NCBI GenBank assembly: GCA_902495075.1
Contig: CABUVO010000046.1
Coordinates: 1 to 24,547, forward strand
Reading direction: 5' to 3'
Source: an uncultured Porphyromonadaceae bacterium
Lineage (GTDB): Bacteria; Bacteroidota; Bacteroidia; Bacteroidales; Muribaculaceae
DNA length: 24,547 bases
Of the stretch, positions 22,429 to 24,547 are shown one piece after another (position 1 is the first letter of the stretch; every line of letters begins with the position of its first letter). Made by a program: the position numbers and the translations under genes. The notes below the pieces were generated by a model. That model was not told where the DNA came from, made no database searches, and saw only the letters and a program-made list of their open reading frames with translations.

Positions 22429-23253
22429 ATGAGAACGATATTAAAAATTATGCTCGTGGTGGCATTTGCTGTTTCTGCGAGTATCGCTGCAAATGCAGCC
22501 ACCCCAAAAAGAATGCGTGCCGAGAAATCAGATTCCTTGCAGATTCTTTTCGTAGGAAACAGTTATACATTCTACAATGACCTTCCACGCATTGTCAGTA
22601 AACTTGCCGCGACACAAGGAATAAAATTAGCTCCGAGTCGCGCGCTCAAAGGCGGAGAGACCCTTAAGGGGCATCTCAACCATGAATTCCTACCTAAAAT
22701 TCTTGCTGAGGGAGGGTTCAATTATGTTGTCATTCAGGATGCAAGTTATCAGCCATCATATTCAACTGCAGATGTGCGGAAGGATGTCTATCCCTACGCC
22801 CATCGTGTAGACAGTCTCGCCAAAGCAGGATCTCCGGGCGTGCAGACAATATATTATATGACTTGGGGACATAAAGACGGAATACTTCACCACAAAACAG
22901 ACTATCCACTGAATCATACTTACACAGGCATGCAGGAGCGACTGAAAACGTCCTACCTCGAAATGGCGTATGAGAACGGTGGCATTTGCGCTCCGGTTGG
23001 CATGGCATGGCAAAAAGTAATAAATGAACGTCCCGACATAGAGCTTTACAGTCTCAAGGATCGCTACCATCCCTCGAAAGAAGGAAGCTATCTGGCAGCA
23101 TGCACAATCCTTTCTACAATCCTTGGGCACCCATTCGAATCCGACTACTTCGCCGGTCTCCCCGAATCGACAGCCCGCTATCTCCAAAAAATAGCCGGTG
23201 AAACCGTCAAAGACAACCTCTCCCTCCTCGGAATAAAAACCTCGGCTCTGTAG
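22429..23253 (+). CDS. DUF4886-family SGNH-hydrolase-like exported protein
   Basis: A 274-aa exported protein of the DUF4886 type (PF16227), with the look of an SGNH/GDSL esterase. The signal peptide spans about 1-23 (VVAFAVSASIAANA). Block I is LFVGNSYTFYNDLP with S45. A VIQDASYQPS block lies near 101-110. The last block, KDRYHPSKEGSY, supplies D211 and H214, three residues apart as in SGNH enzymes. Likely a periplasmic or secreted esterase or deacetylase acting on a glycan, but the substrate cannot be read. It is a single gene, and its TAG stop lies inside a hairpin. Confidence 0.82.
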   Translation: MRTILKIMLVVAFAVSASIAANAATPKRMRAEKSDSLQILFVGNSYTFYNDLPRIVSKLAATQGIKLAPSRALKGGETLKGHLNHEFLPKILAEGGFNYVVIQDASYQPSYSTADVRKDVYPYAHRVDSLAKAGSPGVQTIYYMTWGHKDGILHHKTDYPLNHTYTGMQERLKTSYLEMAYENGGICAPVGMAWQKVINERPDIELYSLKDRYHPSKEGSYLAACTILSTILGHPFESDYFAGLPESTARYLQKIAGETVKDNLSLLGIKTSAL

Positions 23254-23262
23254 CCGAGGTTT
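23236..23262 (+). terminator. Terminator-like hairpin overlapping the DUF4886 stop
   Basis: A perfect stem CCTCGGCT / AGCCGAGG (23240-23247 and 23252-23259) with loop CTGT, flanked by AAAA on the left and TTT on the right, which lengthen the stem. The T-run is short (TTTCCTCT), so strength is uncertain. The stop codon TAG (23251-23253) is within the hairpin. Confidence 0.6.
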
Positions 23263-23267
23263 CCTCT

Positions 23268-23480
23268 AATCTGTTGCAGGAGGCTTATTGCCGTTATCTG
23301 AATATGCTTATAAAGACTCCGACAGACCGGTTCCATGAACTTGTCTCCCGCTATCCCGGCGTTATGCACAATCTGCCCATTCAGTAGATTGCCTCCTATT
23401 TAGGCATTTCTCGCCGTCAGTTGCACCGCATCCGTGAGACTGAAAGTGCAGCCGACGCCTCCGAATGTGAGGAAATTTAA
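23268..23480 (+). pseudogene. Decayed 3' end of a Crp/Fnr-family regulator
   Basis: The frame starting near 23268 reads NLLQEAYCRYLNMLIKTPTD, RFHELVSRYPGVMHNLPIQ, a TAG at 23385-23387, then IASYLGISRRQLHRIRETES and a TAA at 23478-23480. The part from RYLNML to IASYLGIS-RRQLHRIR is the typical C-terminal winged-helix end of Bacteroidetes Crp/Fnr regulators (pattern RYL-L-YP-P-Q-IASYLGI-SLSRIR). The whole cNMP-binding domain is missing and an in-frame stop breaks the helix-turn-helix, so this is a remnant. It lies between a hairpin and an intact promoter region. Nearby genes show no other sign of the insertion or deletion that removed its front. Confidence 0.72.
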
Positions 23481-23519
23481 GAAAAATCTTCGCTCCTCCC
23501 TGGTTTTCATGCCAAATGG

Positions 23520-23561
23520 GACATTTGTCACATCGAATGTCGATTATTCGTTGTAACTTTG
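23520..23561 (+). promoter_or_regulatory. Promoter region with two adjacent dyads before the membrane-protein pair
   Basis: TAACTTTG (23554-23561) is a full TAnnTTTG -7 box 35 bp before the gene start. TTTG at 23524-23527 is 26 bp upstream of it, too far for the usual 19-21. Two inverted repeats stand just upstream: GACA-TT-TGTC (23520-23529) and ATCGA-ATG-TCGAT (23532-23544). They could be operators, perhaps for a Crp/Fnr-type protein given the adjacent remnant, but that is inference. Confidence 0.45.
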
Positions 23562-23595
23562 CTTAATTACAGATAATAGACTATTAGAGTGAACT

Positions 23596-24447
23596 ATGTC
23601 CGAATCTCTCCGATATAAAATAGTCATTTGCATGGTATGGGTGCAGATTGCGCTTTTGCCAGTTATCATTGTGATGATAAACGTAACGAATGGCGGCGTG
23701 ATGTGGCGATGGAATCTAATCAACAACCTTTTAGTGGCAGGGTATATTCTGGGATTGCTCGCTCTCCCTGTCAGCCGAGGACTTGAAAAGCCGGGATTAC
23801 TGAAATGGTGGTTGAGAATAGATTTCTGGTTCTCGCTCATTCCGGCTGTCATTGCATTACCACTGCTATTTTACTGTGGTCGACATTTTATTGTGGCCGA
23901 AGATGGCGATTATGTGCTTTATGAGGAAAGAGGGATTATGATGGCCGCCCCGCATTACGGGTTAGGTAAAAAAGAGGGGTTGTTTATTCGCAAACTGCCA
24001 CAATGGATACGGATATATGATTATGGAAATCAGTCAATCGAATGTTTCAAAGTCGACACACTGAAAGGCTGCATGTATGGATTGGAGCAAGGAACATCGC
24101 CCGCCGCATGGGTGTTGCCGATTGATTCAGCCAAATATCATAGTCATGCCAAGGAAATAACAGTACTAATAGACAGCTTATATCAATTACAGCCTCTGCT
24201 ATCACAAGAATCTTACGGCACTTTTGTTTATCCTGACAATTTCGCGGAAATTAATTACGAAGGAGGAGAAATAAGTTACACGGATTCCATTAGTTATGAT
24301 ATTGATTTTTCTGAAAGCGATAGTCTGAGGATTATTATTTACGATGGCAAATTCCCTCATCTGTCATTTCCTAAAAATGCTATTGGCAATTTTTCTCCCA
24401 ATGAAGTCAAAACTTTCATAGAGAAACTGAAAGGAGGCAAGCGATGA
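23596..24447 (+). CDS. Unknown membrane protein with a soluble C-terminal domain
   Basis: A 283-aa protein I do not recognise. Three hydrophobic segments are seen (about 8-30, 42-60 and 72-95). The remaining 190 residues are polar, probably extracytoplasmic, with acidic and Tyr-rich stretches (YEGGEISYTDSISYDIDFSESDS) and a final NEVKTFIEKLKGGKR helix. Its stop overlaps the next gene's ATG (ATGA), and that gene's N-terminus has a similar hydrophobic start. The two are probably a coupled pair of related proteins. Confidence 0.75.
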   Translation: MSESLRYKIVICMVWVQIALLPVIIVMINVTNGGVMWRWNLINNLLVAGYILGLLALPVSRGLEKPGLLKWWLRIDFWFSLIPAVIALPLLFYCGRHFIVAEDGDYVLYEERGIMMAAPHYGLGKKEGLFIRKLPQWIRIYDYGNQSIECFKVDTLKGCMYGLEQGTSPAAWVLPIDSAKYHSHAKEITVLIDSLYQLQPLLSQESYGTFVYPDNFAEINYEGGEISYTDSISYDIDFSESDSLRIIIYDGKFPHLSFPKNAIGNFSPNEVKTFIEKLKGGKR

Positions 24448-24547
24448 AATTAGACATTAAACACTATCCGCTGCTGTTGAAGATTGTGTGCATTATAGTG
24501 CTATTGCCTATACTTGCCGCACCTCTTGTATTCTATACCAGCGTATT
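24444..24547 (+). CDS. Partial gene for a second membrane protein (runs off the window)
   Basis: Only the first 34 codons are visible: MKLDIKHYPLLLKIVCIIVL and on through LPILAAPLVFYTSV. One hydrophobic segment is visible, resembling the start of the preceding protein (RYKIVICMVWVQIALLPVII). It starts 3 bp before the end of that gene in an ATGA overlap. Identity unknown. A diverged paralogue of its neighbour is likely. Confidence 0.65.
   Translation, partial: MKLDIKHYPLLLKIVCIIVLLPILAAPLVFYTSV

Overview
The window looks like chromosome from a Bacteroidales bacterium, most probably a gut Muribaculaceae-type genome. The evidence is the recognisable TTTG / TAnnTTTG promoters, near-absence of Shine-Dalgarno sites, several protein families typical of the phylum (DUF4493, PCMD, DUF4923, DUF4886), lipoproteins with acidic residues after the lipid cysteine, and a GH13_8 branching enzyme. 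No transposase, integrase, tRNA or CRISPR array was seen.

Left edge (1-430): a leftward TTTG-N20-TAnnTTTG promoter drives a structured leader of about 250 nt. It ends in what looks like the first dozen bases of a 16S rRNA gene cut by the window edge. Next come a leftward diacylglycerol/undecaprenol kinase (dgkA) and a PAP2 phosphatase.

Accessory block (867-11009, all minus strand): seven closely packed genes in transcription order. These are three lipoproteins with DUF4493-like N-terminal regions (861, 431 and 750 aa), two paralogous outer-membrane beta-barrel-like proteins, a PCMD lipoprotein, and the PAP2 phosphatase. The lipoproteins share modules and a Thr-Arg-Ala motif about 28-39 residues after the lipidated Cys, which recalls fimbrillin precursors. 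This is the best candidate for a little-described cell-surface system.

Middle (11270-14445, plus strand): a DUF4923 protein, riboflavin synthase with a GTG start, and a single-chain ABC-type ATPase fused to a DUF4435/Toprim-like domain. The last resembles a merged PARIS (AriA-AriB) anti-phage protein, but the usual Walker B glutamate is a serine.

Core block (14579-22287, plus strand): glgB-cmk-ispH-tadA, partly overlapping and probably one operon. Then, from its own promoter, an ADP-ribosylglycohydrolase-like gene, menA and dnaB.

Right edge (22429-24547): a DUF4886 SGNH-hydrolase-like protein with a hairpin at its stop codon, a decayed 3' end of a Crp/Fnr regulator, a promoter region with dyad symmetry, and two overlapping genes for unknown membrane proteins, the second cut by the window.

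Across the window, the gaps after many genes hold heptamer arrays (TTAGGCN, ATTAAAC or AATGTNN type) that often begin exactly at the stop codon. The gap after ribE holds a nested palindrome of about 165 bp.
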